From NCBI GenBank assembly GCA_021781495.1, contig JAJXWS010000036.1, positions 1,014 to 34,501 of the forward strand: a stretch of 33,488 nt of DNA, in the 5' to 3' direction. Below the pieces are notes generated by a model, which saw nothing but the letters and a program-made list of their open reading frames with translations, did no database searches and had not been told where the DNA came from. The position numbers and the translations under genes were made by a program. This stretch comes from Acidobacteriota bacterium. Its GTDB lineage: Bacteria; Acidobacteriota; Terriglobia; Terriglobales; Acidobacteriaceae. This document shows positions 15,206 to 22,469 of this stretch, piece after piece (the first letter of the stretch is position 1; every line of letters begins with the position of its first letter).

Positions 15206-15970
15206 GTGGAACTTTTGCTGGGCTTTCTGATTGCCGCACTGATTGCGATGACCGGCATGGGCGCGGGCACCGTTACGGCGCCCCTGCTCATCCTGTTTCT
15301 GCACGTGCCGGTCTCCATTGCGGTGGGCACGGCCCTGGCGTATTCGGCGGCGGTCAAGCTGGTGGTTGTTCCCGTGCAGGTTTGGCGGCGCACGGTGGTG
15401 TGGCGCACGGTGGGCGTCATGCTGCTGGCCGGCGTGCCGGGCGTTGTGCTGGGCACCATGCTGCTGCGCCGCATCGCCAGCAACCGGGGCAACTCCATCT
15501 GGCTCTATCTTGCGCTGGGCAGCATGATTGCGCTTTCGTCCGCGTGGCATGTTTACAGGCACTTTCGTCCGGCGCGCGTGGCCGAGGGGCGCCGCTACCG
15601 GCCGGGATGGCTGGCCGCAGCCATGTTTCCTGTCGGTATGGAGGTGGGCTTCTCCTCCTCCGGAGCGGGCGCCCTGGGAACGCTGGCCCTGCTTGGCCTT
15701 ACAAACCTGGAGGCGGCGCAAATCGTGGGCACGGACCTGAGCTTTGGCCTGTGCCTTTCGCTGATCGGCGGCGGACTGCACCTGAGCTATGGCGGCTTTG
15801 ATGCGGCGGTGCTCAGCCGGCTGATCATTGGCGGCATCTTCGGCGCGGTGGCGGGCACCTCACTTGCGCCGCGCGTTCCGGCCCGTGCCATGCGGCTTGC
15901 GCTGTCGCTCAGCCTGCTCGCTATCGGGATGCAGCTTTGCTGGCGCGCGCTGGCGCAGGCGCACATTTAG
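15206..15970 (+). CDS. TauE/SafE family membrane permease
   Basis: The 254-aa protein has about seven or eight predicted membrane helices. It opens with LLGFLIAALIAMTGMGAGTVTAPLLIL, the glycine-rich first repeat of TauE/SafE proteins, and has a second such repeat near the middle (GMEVGFSSSGAGALGTLALLG). Members export sulfite or sulfoacetate or move related sulfur anions at the inner membrane. Its place directly behind cysH, 14 bp after the stop, argues for a role in handling sulfite or sulfate, but direction and substrate are inferred. The GTG at 15206 is preceded by GGAGA at 15196-15200; the ATG at 15164 would overlap cysH and add 14 polar residues. Confidence 0.85.
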   Translation: MELLLGFLIAALIAMTGMGAGTVTAPLLILFLHVPVSIAVGTALAYSAAVKLVVVPVQVWRRTVVWRTVGVMLLAGVPGVVLGTMLLRRIASNRGNSIWLYLALGSMIALSSAWHVYRHFRPARVAEGRRYRPGWLAAAMFPVGMEVGFSSSGAGALGTLALLGLTNLEAAQIVGTDLSFGLCLSLIGGGLHLSYGGFDAAVLSRLIIGGIFGAVAGTSLAPRVPARAMRLALSLSLLAIGMQLCWRALAQAHI

Positions 15971-16080
15971 CCTGCATCCAGCGCATTTCGCTGCGCCGGG
16001 CTTGCCCGCATCGCGTCCTGCTGGCGATACTGCCATTGGCGCCGGTTCGGGCCGCATCTTCCCGCAAGCGAGATATCCTT

Positions 16081-16878
16081 TTGGCGCGCGAATACGACAC
16101 GGCACGTCTGGTCCGCAAAGAATGCATCTCAGAGCAGACCCAATGCTTTCACTTCGAGTTCGTTCTGGAAGGAAGGCAGGACTTCCTGTTCACGCCGGGC
16201 CAGTTCGTTTCCTTTGTGGCGAACGATGCTGACGGCAAAGAGCAGACCCGCGCCTACTCCATCGCGTCGGCTCCGCGCGGCAACCGGTTTGATCTCTGCA
16301 TTAACCGCGTGGGAGCGGGCTTTTTCTCAAATCATCTGATTGATCTTGCCGCTGGCGACAAGGTTCGGATGCACGGGCCCTACGGGTACTTCACCCTGCG
16401 CGAGCCCATCACGGACTCGATCCTGATTGCCACCGGAACGGGCATCGCGCCCATGCGGGGATTTGTGCAGTGGCTGTTCCCGGCCGACGGAACGGACCGG
16501 AGCGAAGGCAAGGACATATGGCTGGTGGAGGGCACGCGCCACGCAGGCGACCTCTACTATCGCGAGGAGTTTGAGACGCTGGCGGCCCGCAAGCCCAACT
16601 TCCACTATCTGCCCACGCTGAGCCGCGCCGAGGAGAGCTGGCCCGGCCTGCGCGGTTACGTGCAGGAGCATGTGGCCCGCATTGTGGAAGAGCGCGCGGC
16701 GCGCCTGGGGCAGCCTTTGCCCGTGCCGCCGCTGGACCCGGCCACGCCCAGGGATGCGATGCGGTTTGACATCCATGCCTACATCTGCGGGCTGAACAAC
16801 ATGGTCAGCGCGGTGCGGGAGCGGCTTGTGCGCTTTGGATGGCACCGCAGACAGATCGTCTTTGAGCGCTACGACTGA
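16081..16878 (+). CDS. FAD-dependent ferredoxin-NADP(+)/flavin reductase family protein
   Basis: The protein (about 265 aa from the TTG at 16081) has the two-domain FNR layout. The FAD-binding barrel has RAYSIAS at residues 57-63 and GPYGYF near 99-104. The NAD(P)-binding domain has ATGTGIAPMRGFVQW from residue 117, HAYICGLNNMV late, and the terminal VFERYD. Such enzymes pass electrons between NAD(P)H and ferredoxin, flavodoxin or another partner. As last gene of the sulfate-assimilation cluster it may supply reducing power for sulfite reduction; no sulfite reductase is in the window, so this is an inference. The start is uncertain. The frame is open back to 15937 inside the TauE gene, but the upstream residues do not look like the family, and TTG 16081 lacks a clear ribosome binding site. 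Confidence 0.85.
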   Translation: MAREYDTARLVRKECISEQTQCFHFEFVLEGRQDFLFTPGQFVSFVANDADGKEQTRAYSIASAPRGNRFDLCINRVGAGFFSNHLIDLAAGDKVRMHGPYGYFTLREPITDSILIATGTGIAPMRGFVQWLFPADGTDRSEGKDIWLVEGTRHAGDLYYREEFETLAARKPNFHYLPTLSRAEESWPGLRGYVQEHVARIVEERAARLGQPLPVPPLDPATPRDAMRFDIHAYICGLNNMVSAVRERLVRFGWHRRQIVFERYD

Positions 16879-16893
16879 GGACCGGTTGCGGTT

Positions 16894-17718
16894 CTAAAGG
16901 TTGAAGAGTTCCTTCAGGCGACGGGTCTGGGCGCGGCTGACGGGAATCTCGGTCTGGTGCTTGTCGTTCATGCGCAACTGGTAGCTGGACTTGAACCACG
17001 GCACCACTTCGCGAATGTGATTGATGTTGACCACGTAACCGCGATGGGCGCGCCAGAAGAGCGCGGGGTCCAGCAACTCCAGCAGCTCCTCCAGTGTGCG
17101 GCACTTGGAGTGCCCCTCGAAGTGTTGCGTGACAACGCGAATGACGCCTTCGTCGATGGCGGCAAAGCAGATGTCGGCCTGGTCCACCAGCAGCAACCGG
17201 CTCTGCGCCTGCACAATAAGCCGCGCGGGCTGCTGGGCGCGCGTGCCGGACTGGGGGCGGTTCAGCAGGCGCAGCAGTGCGTCGATTTGCGACTCCGGCA
17301 GGGCGCCGGCGCCTGCATTACCGCTGGCGATGCGGGTGCGGACGCGCTCGAGGGCCTGTTCCACGCGCTTGCGGTCAAAGGGCTTGAGCAGATAGTCCAC
17401 CGCGTTCACGTCAAAGGCGCGTACGGCGTACTGGTCATAGGCCGTGGCAAAGATAACCTGCGGCAGGGGTTCGGCGTCGTGCCCGGGGCGTGCGCGGTGC
17501 CGCTCCATCAGGCGATGGAGGACGGCAAAGCCATCGAGGCCGGGCATCTGGACGTCGAGAAAGACGAGGTCCGGGTGGTGCTCTTCAATCAGATCCACGG
17601 CTTCAATGCCGTTGGTTCCCTGCGCCACCACGTCCACGCCGCCCATCTCATCGAGCAGATACTTCAACTCGTCGCGGGCCAGTTGTTCGTCGTCGATGAT
17701 CAGGGCGGAGATGGACAT
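16894..17718 (-). CDS. LytTR-type response regulator
   Basis: The 274-aa protein has an N-terminal CheY-like receiver domain with acidic pocket Asp9-Asp10, phospho-acceptor Asp55 in LVFLDVQMPGLDG, and Lys112 in YLLKPFD. The C-terminal domain from about residue 165 is a LytTR DNA-binding domain, with FWRAHRGYVVNINHIREVVPWF and the terminal EIPVSRAQTRRLKELF. It should bind direct-repeat operator DNA when phosphorylated and act as a transcription factor in the cytosol. The ATG at 17718 gives the normal MSISALIIDDEQ start; the longer frame to 17910 overlaps the zinc-ribbon gene in another frame and is not used. The cognate histidine kinase, usually of the LytS/AlgZ type, is not in the window. The gene runs convergent to the cys operon, 15 bp apart. 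Confidence 0.93.
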   Translation of the reverse strand: MSISALIIDDEQLARDELKYLLDEMGGVDVVAQGTNGIEAVDLIEEHHPDLVFLDVQMPGLDGFAVLHRLMERHRARPGHDAEPLPQVIFATAYDQYAVRAFDVNAVDYLLKPFDRKRVEQALERVRTRIASGNAGAGALPESQIDALLRLLNRPQSGTRAQQPARLIVQAQSRLLLVDQADICFAAIDEGVIRVVTQHFEGHSKCRTLEELLELLDPALFWRAHRGYVVNINHIREVVPWFKSSYQLRMNDKHQTEIPVSRAQTRRLKELFNL

Positions 17719-17774
17719 GCGGACTCGAAGTTCGATTGTAGGAAGGCCATGCCGCCGGGTCAATCCGTGGCGCG

Positions 17775-18299
17775 TCAGCCGCCCATGGCGTGCAGCCGCG
17801 CCGGCATGTGGTCGCGGGAGATCTCGTGTCCGCAACGGGTGCAGAACTGGTCCGTTGCGCGCACGGTGCGGTAGCAGTTGCCGCAGCTGGCGGTGAGCTG
17901 GTAGTTGCACTGCGGGCAGAAGTGAAAATCGCTCTGCACATGGGTGGAGCAGGCCGGGCAGCGCGATACGAGCGGCGCGCGCAGCAAAAAGTAGAGCACA
18001 GCGCCGATGCCGCCGGGCATGACAAAGCAGATCAGCATCCAGAAGCGCGCGCTCATGGCGCGCCGGGGAGCGTCCTTGCTGACGAATCCGACCATCAGGC
18101 AGTAGAGCGCGGCGAGCAGGCCCCAGGACAGGTTCAGGTAGATGCGCAGCCCAAGGGGCGCGGCATGGTGTTGCTGGCGGGGAAAGACCAGCCAGAAGTA
18201 ATACTCAACCAATACGAAGACGGCGGCGGAAAGCAGGATGGACCATACGGGAACCAGTCGCGTATCTTCGTTGGCGCTAATGACTTGCGGATCGGGCAT
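17775..18299 (-). CDS. Membrane protein with three TM helices and a C-terminal double zinc ribbon
   Basis: The 174-aa protein has hydrophobic segments at about residues 19-40, 52-74 and 86-107. Eight cysteines follow in two CxxC...CxxC zinc ribbons (Cys114/117/128/131 and Cys139/142/153/156). The ribbon part most likely faces the cytosol. Double zinc ribbons of this kind often mediate protein or nucleic-acid contacts, but I do not recognise a specific family. It lies 56 bp upstream of the LytTR regulator on the same strand and may be co-transcribed with it. Its ribosome binding site (GGAGGGG) is part of a perfect 6-bp GC hairpin. Confidence 0.8.
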   Translation of the reverse strand: MPDPQVISANEDTRLVPVWSILLSAAVFVLVEYYFWLVFPRQQHHAAPLGLRIYLNLSWGLLAALYCLMVGFVSKDAPRRAMSARFWMLICFVMPGGIGAVLYFLLRAPLVSRCPACSTHVQSDFHFCPQCNYQLTASCGNCYRTVRATDQFCTRCGHEISRDHMPARLHAMGG

Positions 18300-18307
18300 A
18301 GTGCAGC

Positions 18308-18322
18308 CCCTCCCTTGGAGGG
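18308..18322 (-). promoter_or_regulatory. Hairpin that sequesters the Shine-Dalgarno sequence of the zinc-ribbon gene
   Basis: On the minus strand CCCTCC (18322-18317) and GGAGGG (18313-18308) form a perfect all-but-one GC stem with a three-base loop. The second arm is the ribosome binding site, seven to eight bases before the ATG at 18299. In the mRNA this would hide the site, so initiation may need unfolding by a factor, temperature or an upstream ribosome. Confidence 0.45.
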
Positions 18323-18430
18323 TCCTTCATCGGATCAAGCTCAGCTTAACCCTTATTCCAATGGACGGGAAGAGCGCGAAGGAAGTTGCGTTGGCCGGGC
18401 GAAGATGCGCCGTGGGCGGTTGCGGGGCGG

Positions 18431-18817
18431 TCAGGGCTTGCGGCGCAGCCAGCCTGCCAGCAGGGCGGCGGCCAGCAGCGCGGTGCTGACAAAGAAGGCC
18501 CAGACGGTGAACTGGCTGGTGAGGCCGGCCAGGCGGCCTTCCTCGACGAGCGTTTCGGCGATCCACCATATGGGAGGGCCGACCACGAAAAATATGAGAA
18601 GCGTGGCGGCCAGCGCCACGGCGCGGCTGCGCCGGCTGCCGGCCTTCTGCTCCTTCATTACGCCCAGAGAGGTCATGACGACGCGCCGCGTGCGGTTGGC
18701 CACGCTGCGATCGCCGTTGGCCTGCACACCGGCCAGCGACTTGACCAGATCGCGTTCGTCGTTAGGGTTCGTCCTGGGATTGGGGGCCACGCCGTGGGCG
18801 GGCCCTGCGGTCTTCAC
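18431..18817 (-). CDS. Hypothetical protein with two C-terminal TM helices, coupled to the ECF sigma factor
   Basis: The 128-aa protein has a polar, basic N-terminal half and two hydrophobic segments at about residues 68-88 and 101-122. Its GTG start overlaps the TGA of the ECF sigma gene (GTGA), with AGGAGG four bases upstream, so the two are translationally coupled. That arrangement is typical of anti-sigma factors, and membrane anti-sigma proteins with a cytosolic N-terminus exist. However, the zinc-binding HxxxCxxC motif of the ZAS class is absent and I recognise no family. A role as membrane regulator of the sigma factor is therefore only an inference from gene order. Confidence 0.75.
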   Translation of the reverse strand: MKTAGPAHGVAPNPRTNPNDERDLVKSLAGVQANGDRSVANRTRRVVMTSLGVMKEQKAGSRRSRAVALAATLLIFFVVGPPIWWIAETLVEEGRLAGLTSQFTVWAFFVSTALLAAALLAGWLRRKP

Positions 18818-19470
18818 ACCGCCTCCTGGCGGGTGAGCTGCGTTGCCTGCAGCCGAGGCCGGATGGCGGCAAGGCCCCGGTAGAGTCTTGATTTCACGGT
18901 GGAAAGCGGCGCGCGGGTTACCTTGGCAATCTCTTCGAGCGACAGCTCCTCATGGAAGCGCAGCACCAGCACCTCGCGGTAGAGGGTGTCGAGCTGGAGC
19001 ATGGCCGCGGCGATCTGCTCGCGGTCTTCGCCGCTGGCGACGCGGTCAAACGGGCTGGGCTGGATGTCGGCTACCTCGAAGGTCATGGGGCGGTCGTCGT
19101 CGCCGCCGCTCTCAAACATCTCATCCAGGCTGGACATGGTGCGCTTGCGCCGCTGATCGATGACCAGGTTGCGGGCGATGGTGAAGAGCCAGGTCTCAAA
19201 CCGTGCCTTGCCGTTGAACTGGGTGCCGCGGGTGAGTACCCGCATCCACACTTCCTGAAAGAGATCCTCGGCCATCTCGCGGTTGCCGGTGAGGAACAGC
19301 AGATAGCGCAGCAGCCGGTGCTGGTAGCGCACGATCAGCTGGTCCAGCAGGCCCGCTTCCTGCCGCTTCAGACCGTCGGCGATGGCGAGGCTTTCCTGCC
19401 TGGCCTGCTCGTCGGCTATCGTCGCAGAACCGGCAGTGAAGATGGAGCGAATGGCAGCAGCGGCAATCAT
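18814..19470 (-). CDS. ECF-type RNA polymerase sigma factor
   Basis: The 218-aa protein has a region 2 domain at about residues 45-110, with RYQHRLLRYLLFLTGNREMAEDLFQEVWMRV and FETWLFTIARNLVIDQRRK. A region 4 domain follows at about 150-205, with REVLVLRFHEELSLEEIAKVTRAPLSTVKSRLYRGL. Regions 1 and 3 are missing, which defines an ECF (group IV) sigma factor. It should direct RNA polymerase to a small regulon. The chosen ATG at 19470 is three codons inside the frame, which otherwise begins with a TTG at 19479. A TCTAAT element (19484-19479, minus strand) would place the transcription start next to the ATG. The partner gene downstream overlaps by four bases. Confidence 0.92.
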   Translation of the reverse strand: MIAAAAIRSIFTAGSATIADEQARQESLAIADGLKRQEAGLLDQLIVRYQHRLLRYLLFLTGNREMAEDLFQEVWMRVLTRGTQFNGKARFETWLFTIARNLVIDQRRKRTMSSLDEMFESGGDDDRPMTFEVADIQPSPFDRVASGEDREQIAAAMLQLDTLYREVLVLRFHEELSLEEIAKVTRAPLSTVKSRLYRGLAAIRPRLQATQLTRQEAV

Positions 19471-19622
19471 CTTGCTCAATTAGACGACAAATTGGGCAGC
19501 GAAGCCGCAGAGATTGTTCGAATTCCGGAAAAAAGTTTCCCTGCGGAATCGCCGGGCTGATACACCGGGCCGGATAGGCCGGGATTTCGAGGCTTTCGGG
19601 CTCGGCTGCGAAGGCCATCTTC

Positions 19623-19628
19623 TACACT
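19623..19628 (+). promoter_or_regulatory. Putative -10 (TACACT) of rlmB, leaderless
   Basis: TACACT ends eight bases before the ATG at 19636, so the transcript would begin at or one base before the start codon. There is no Shine-Dalgarno sequence in the preceding bases. No convincing -35 is visible. Confidence 0.4.
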
Positions 19629-19635
19629 ATCGAGT

Positions 19636-20460
19636 ATGGAAGTTCTCTATGGTCTGCATCCGGTGGAGGAGGCTCTCAAGGCCGGCCGGCGGCGATTTGA
19701 TCATGTGCTGGTGGCCCGCGAGCGCCATGACGACCGGCTGGCGCACCTGATTGCCGAGTGCCGCCAGGCCGGTGTGCGCGTGCGCCAGGAGCCGCGCGAG
19801 CAACTGACGCAGCTGGCCGGGACCGCTGCCCACCAGGGTGTGGTGGCTGTGGTGCGGCCGCAGGAGTTTCTGGCCATTGAGGACCTGTTCCAGCCGGACC
19901 CGTCTTGCGGCGTGCCGGGACAGGCGCGGCTGGTGCTGGCGCTGGATGGCGTGGAAGACCCGCAGAATCTGGGGGCTCTGCTGCGCGTGGCCGATGGAGC
20001 GGGCGTGGATGGCGTGGTGCTGACGGAGCGGCGGTCGGCGCCGCTGAGTCCGGTGGCGGTGAAGGCCAGCGCCGGGGCTGCCGAGCATCTGCGGATTGCC
20101 CGCGTGGTGAACCTGGTGCGGGCTCTGGAAGACCTGAAGCAGCAGAATCTATGGATCATAGGGCTGGACGAGCGCGGAACGGCGGATTATGACCAGTTTG
20201 ACCTGACCGGCGACTGCGTGCTGGTGCTGGGGCGCGAAGGCGCAGGATTGCACGACCTGGTGCGGCGCACCTGCGACCACCTGTTGCGGATCCCGATGGC
20301 GGGCGGAGTGAGCTCGCTGAATGTGTCGGCCGCGGGCGCGGTGGTGCTGTATGAGGCCTTCCGGCAGCGGCGGAGCGCGGCGCGGCAGAAGAGCGCCGAC
20401 GCTCGCCCCGGTGGAGCGGGCGCGTCCAAACCCAAGCAACAGAAAGGCCTCGGTTCATGA
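19636..20460 (+). CDS. rlmB: 23S rRNA 2'-O-ribose methyltransferase, RlmB/TrmH (SPOUT) family
   Basis: The 274-aa protein opens with the RlmB substrate-binding domain (YGLHPVEEALKAG). It then has the three SPOUT knot motifs: DGVEDPQNLGALLRVADGAGVDGVVL (from residue 98), VLVLGREGAGL (near 197-207) and RIPMAGGVSSLNVSAAGAVVLYE (near 219-241). The enzyme uses S-adenosylmethionine to methylate a guanosine ribose in 23S rRNA (G2251 in E. coli). The C-terminus has an extra basic, Ala/Lys-rich tail of about 25 residues. The stop codon overlaps the start of the next gene (ATGA). The substrate position is inferred from family resemblance; other TrmH-like activity is possible. Confidence 0.88.
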   Translation: MEVLYGLHPVEEALKAGRRRFDHVLVARERHDDRLAHLIAECRQAGVRVRQEPREQLTQLAGTAAHQGVVAVVRPQEFLAIEDLFQPDPSCGVPGQARLVLALDGVEDPQNLGALLRVADGAGVDGVVLTERRSAPLSPVAVKASAGAAEHLRIARVVNLVRALEDLKQQNLWIIGLDERGTADYDQFDLTGDCVLVLGREGAGLHDLVRRTCDHLLRIPMAGGVSSLNVSAAGAVVLYEAFRQRRSAARQKSADARPGGAGASKPKQQKGLGS

Positions 20461-22469
20461 TGTTTTCCTTTGCCCGGATCAGGGCAATCGCCGCGGTAGC
20501 CGCATTGGTGGCTGCATCCGCAGGCTGGGCGCAGACGGCTGCCCGGCCCGCAAGCCAGGCCAAAACGGCCGCAAGCCAGCCGGCCCCTGCGAAGCCGCAG
20601 GCCAGCCAGCCAGGCGGCAAGGTGATCTTTTCGCGGTCCTCGGACGCCAATGGCCAGACCACGACCGAGGCCGGACCTGCCGCGCCGCAGCCCGCGATCC
20701 AGATGGCCAGCGAGCCGGCGGTGAGCGACGAGGCGCGCCAGGCCATCCGCTTTACGGTGATGAACCTGGATGTGCGTCTGCACCCCTCGAATAACCAGAT
20801 GGCCGTGCGCGCGCTGCTGACGGTGCGGAATGACGGCAAGACGGCGCTGACGCGCGTGCCGCTGCAGATCTCGTCCACGCTGAACTGGGAGCAGATTCGC
20901 GTGGAGGGCCGGGATGTGTCGTTCCCGGTGGCCACGCTGAACTCCGATACGGACCACACGGGGCAACTGCACGAGGCGGCGGTTCCGCTGGCGCAGCCGC
21001 TGCAGCCGGGAGCGACGCTGCAACTGGATGTGACCTACTCCGGCACGGTGAGCAAGGCGGCCAAGCGGCTGGTGGCGGTGGGCGCGCCGGAGGATCAGGC
21101 GCTGCTTTCGGACTGGGACGAGGTGACGGTTCCGTTCACGGGGCTGCGCGGGTTTGGCAACGTGGTGTGGTATCCGGTGGCGAGCGTGCCGGTGATTCTG
21201 GGCGACGGGGCCCGTGTTTTCAACGAGATCGGGCGGCACAAGCAGAGCATGACCGGGGTGCGCTTCCGGCTGCGGCTCACGGTGGAGTTTCCCCACGGGC
21301 ATCCGCCCACGGTGGCGCTGGTGAACGGGCATCCGGTGGCGCTGAAGGTGACGGACCTGGGCGGGCTGGACCCGGAGGTGACGGGCGTTGCTGCGGCAAG
21401 CTATGCGTCCGTGCTGGGCTTTGAGGCGCCGAGCATCTTTGCGGCGATCCGAAAGCCGAATGCGGGGACGAACCTGACGGCGTGGACGGTGCCGGAGGAC
21501 GACGTCACGGTGGAGAGCTGGGTTACCGAGGCGGTGGCCGTGACGCCGTTTGTGCAGGGCTGGCTGGGCAAGAGTCCGCGAGCGCAACTGACGCTGCTGG
21601 ACCTGCCGGACCCGGGCGATGCGCCGTTTGAGGCAGGTGCGATGCTTGCCGTTCCGCTGCGCGTGCAGACGCAGAGCCACCTGGACGCGATGCTGGTGCA
21701 TGCCTACGCGCATGCGTGGATGCAGTCGCCGCGCGCGTGGCTGAGCGAGGGCGTGGCGTTCTTCCTGGACACGCTGTGGATGGAGCGGCAAAAGGGGCGC
21801 GAGCAGGCGCTGGGCATGCTGGAGGCCGACCGGGCCGCGCTGGCTCTGGAGGAGCCGAGCAGCCCCGGCGAGAGCTCGGGACAGCCGCTGCCGGTGGCCA
21901 CGGCGCCGGTCTACTATCGCACGAAGGCGGCGTATGTCTTTTGGATGCTGCGGGATCTGGCCGGAGACGCGGCGATCCAGGCGGCTCTGAAGGCCTATGA
22001 TCCGGCCCAGGACGTGGCTCAGGATGCGGCGCAGGATGCGGCCAGCAAGGGCGGCAGCTATCTGGAGTCGCTGCTCAAGCAGGGTGGCGCGCGGCGGGAC
22101 CTGTCGTGGTTCTTTGCCGACTGGGTGGATGCCGACAAGGGGCTGCCGGACCTGACCATCCAAAGCGTGTTTCCGAACGCGGCGCAGGCGGGCACGACGC
22201 TGGTGGCGGTGAACGTGTCGAACTCAGGCTACGCGGCGGCGGAGGTTCCGGTGTCGGTGCGCACGGCGAAGGCGACGGTGACGGAGCGGCTGCTGGTGCC
22301 GGCGCGGAGCACCGCGGTGCAGCGCCTGCTGGTGATGGGCGTGCCCACGGAGGCGCAGGTGAACGATGGCACGGTTCCGGAGACAGAAGCCAGCGTGCAC
22401 GTGACGAAGATCGATCCGCCACCGCCTGCGCCGCTGGGCATTGGTCCGGTGAATCCGACGCGGCCTTAG
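20457..22469 (+). CDS. Secreted M1/gluzincin-like protein with degenerate zinc-peptidase motif
   Basis: The 670-aa protein has a signal peptide (first 26 residues, ending in a GWA-type site). A low-complexity Ala/Pro/Gln stretch follows to about residue 50, then a beta-rich N-terminal domain (about 90-330) like those of M1-family aminopeptidases, and a helical peptidase-like domain. The active-site helix reads HAYAH (residues 415-419) in place of HExxH. The downstream WLSEGVAFF retains Glu431 as possible third zinc ligand. The general-base glutamate is Ala416 (codon GCC), so peptidase activity is doubtful although metal binding could persist. A C-terminal domain from about 565 looks like an Ig-like or CARDB-type fold (QAGTTLVAVNVSNSGYAAAEVPVSV). 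It overlaps rlmB by four bases, so it is translationally coupled to an rRNA methylase despite being exported. Confidence 0.8.
   Translation: MMFSFARIRAIAAVAALVAASAGWAQTAARPASQAKTAASQPAPAKPQASQPGGKVIFSRSSDANGQTTTEAGPAAPQPAIQMASEPAVSDEARQAIRFTVMNLDVRLHPSNNQMAVRALLTVRNDGKTALTRVPLQISSTLNWEQIRVEGRDVSFPVATLNSDTDHTGQLHEAAVPLAQPLQPGATLQLDVTYSGTVSKAAKRLVAVGAPEDQALLSDWDEVTVPFTGLRGFGNVVWYPVASVPVILGDGARVFNEIGRHKQSMTGVRFRLRLTVEFPHGHPPTVALVNGHPVALKVTDLGGLDPEVTGVAAASYASVLGFEAPSIFAAIRKPNAGTNLTAWTVPEDDVTVESWVTEAVAVTPFVQGWLGKSPRAQLTLLDLPDPGDAPFEAGAMLAVPLRVQTQSHLDAMLVHAYAHAWMQSPRAWLSEGVAFFLDTLWMERQKGREQALGMLEADRAALALEEPSSPGESSGQPLPVATAPVYYRTKAAYVFWMLRDLAGDAAIQAALKAYDPAQDVAQDAAQDAASKGGSYLESLLKQGGARRDLSWFFADWVDADKGLPDLTIQSVFPNAAQAGTTLVAVNVSNSGYAAAEVPVSVRTAKATVTERLLVPARSTAVQRLLVMGVPTEAQVNDGTVPETEASVHVTKIDPPPPAPLGIGPVNPTRP

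Noticed and set aside
19479-19545. Possible autoregulated ECF promoter (GTCTAA at 19485-19480, minus strand)
   Set aside because: The GTCTAA fits ECF -10 elements, but no GGAAC-type -35 lies 15-18 bp upstream; the nearest GAAC is about 30 bp away.
20187-22163. 658-codon reverse ORF
   Set aside because: Antisense to rlmB and the secreted peptidase-like gene, extremely Arg/His/Gln rich, no family resemblance.
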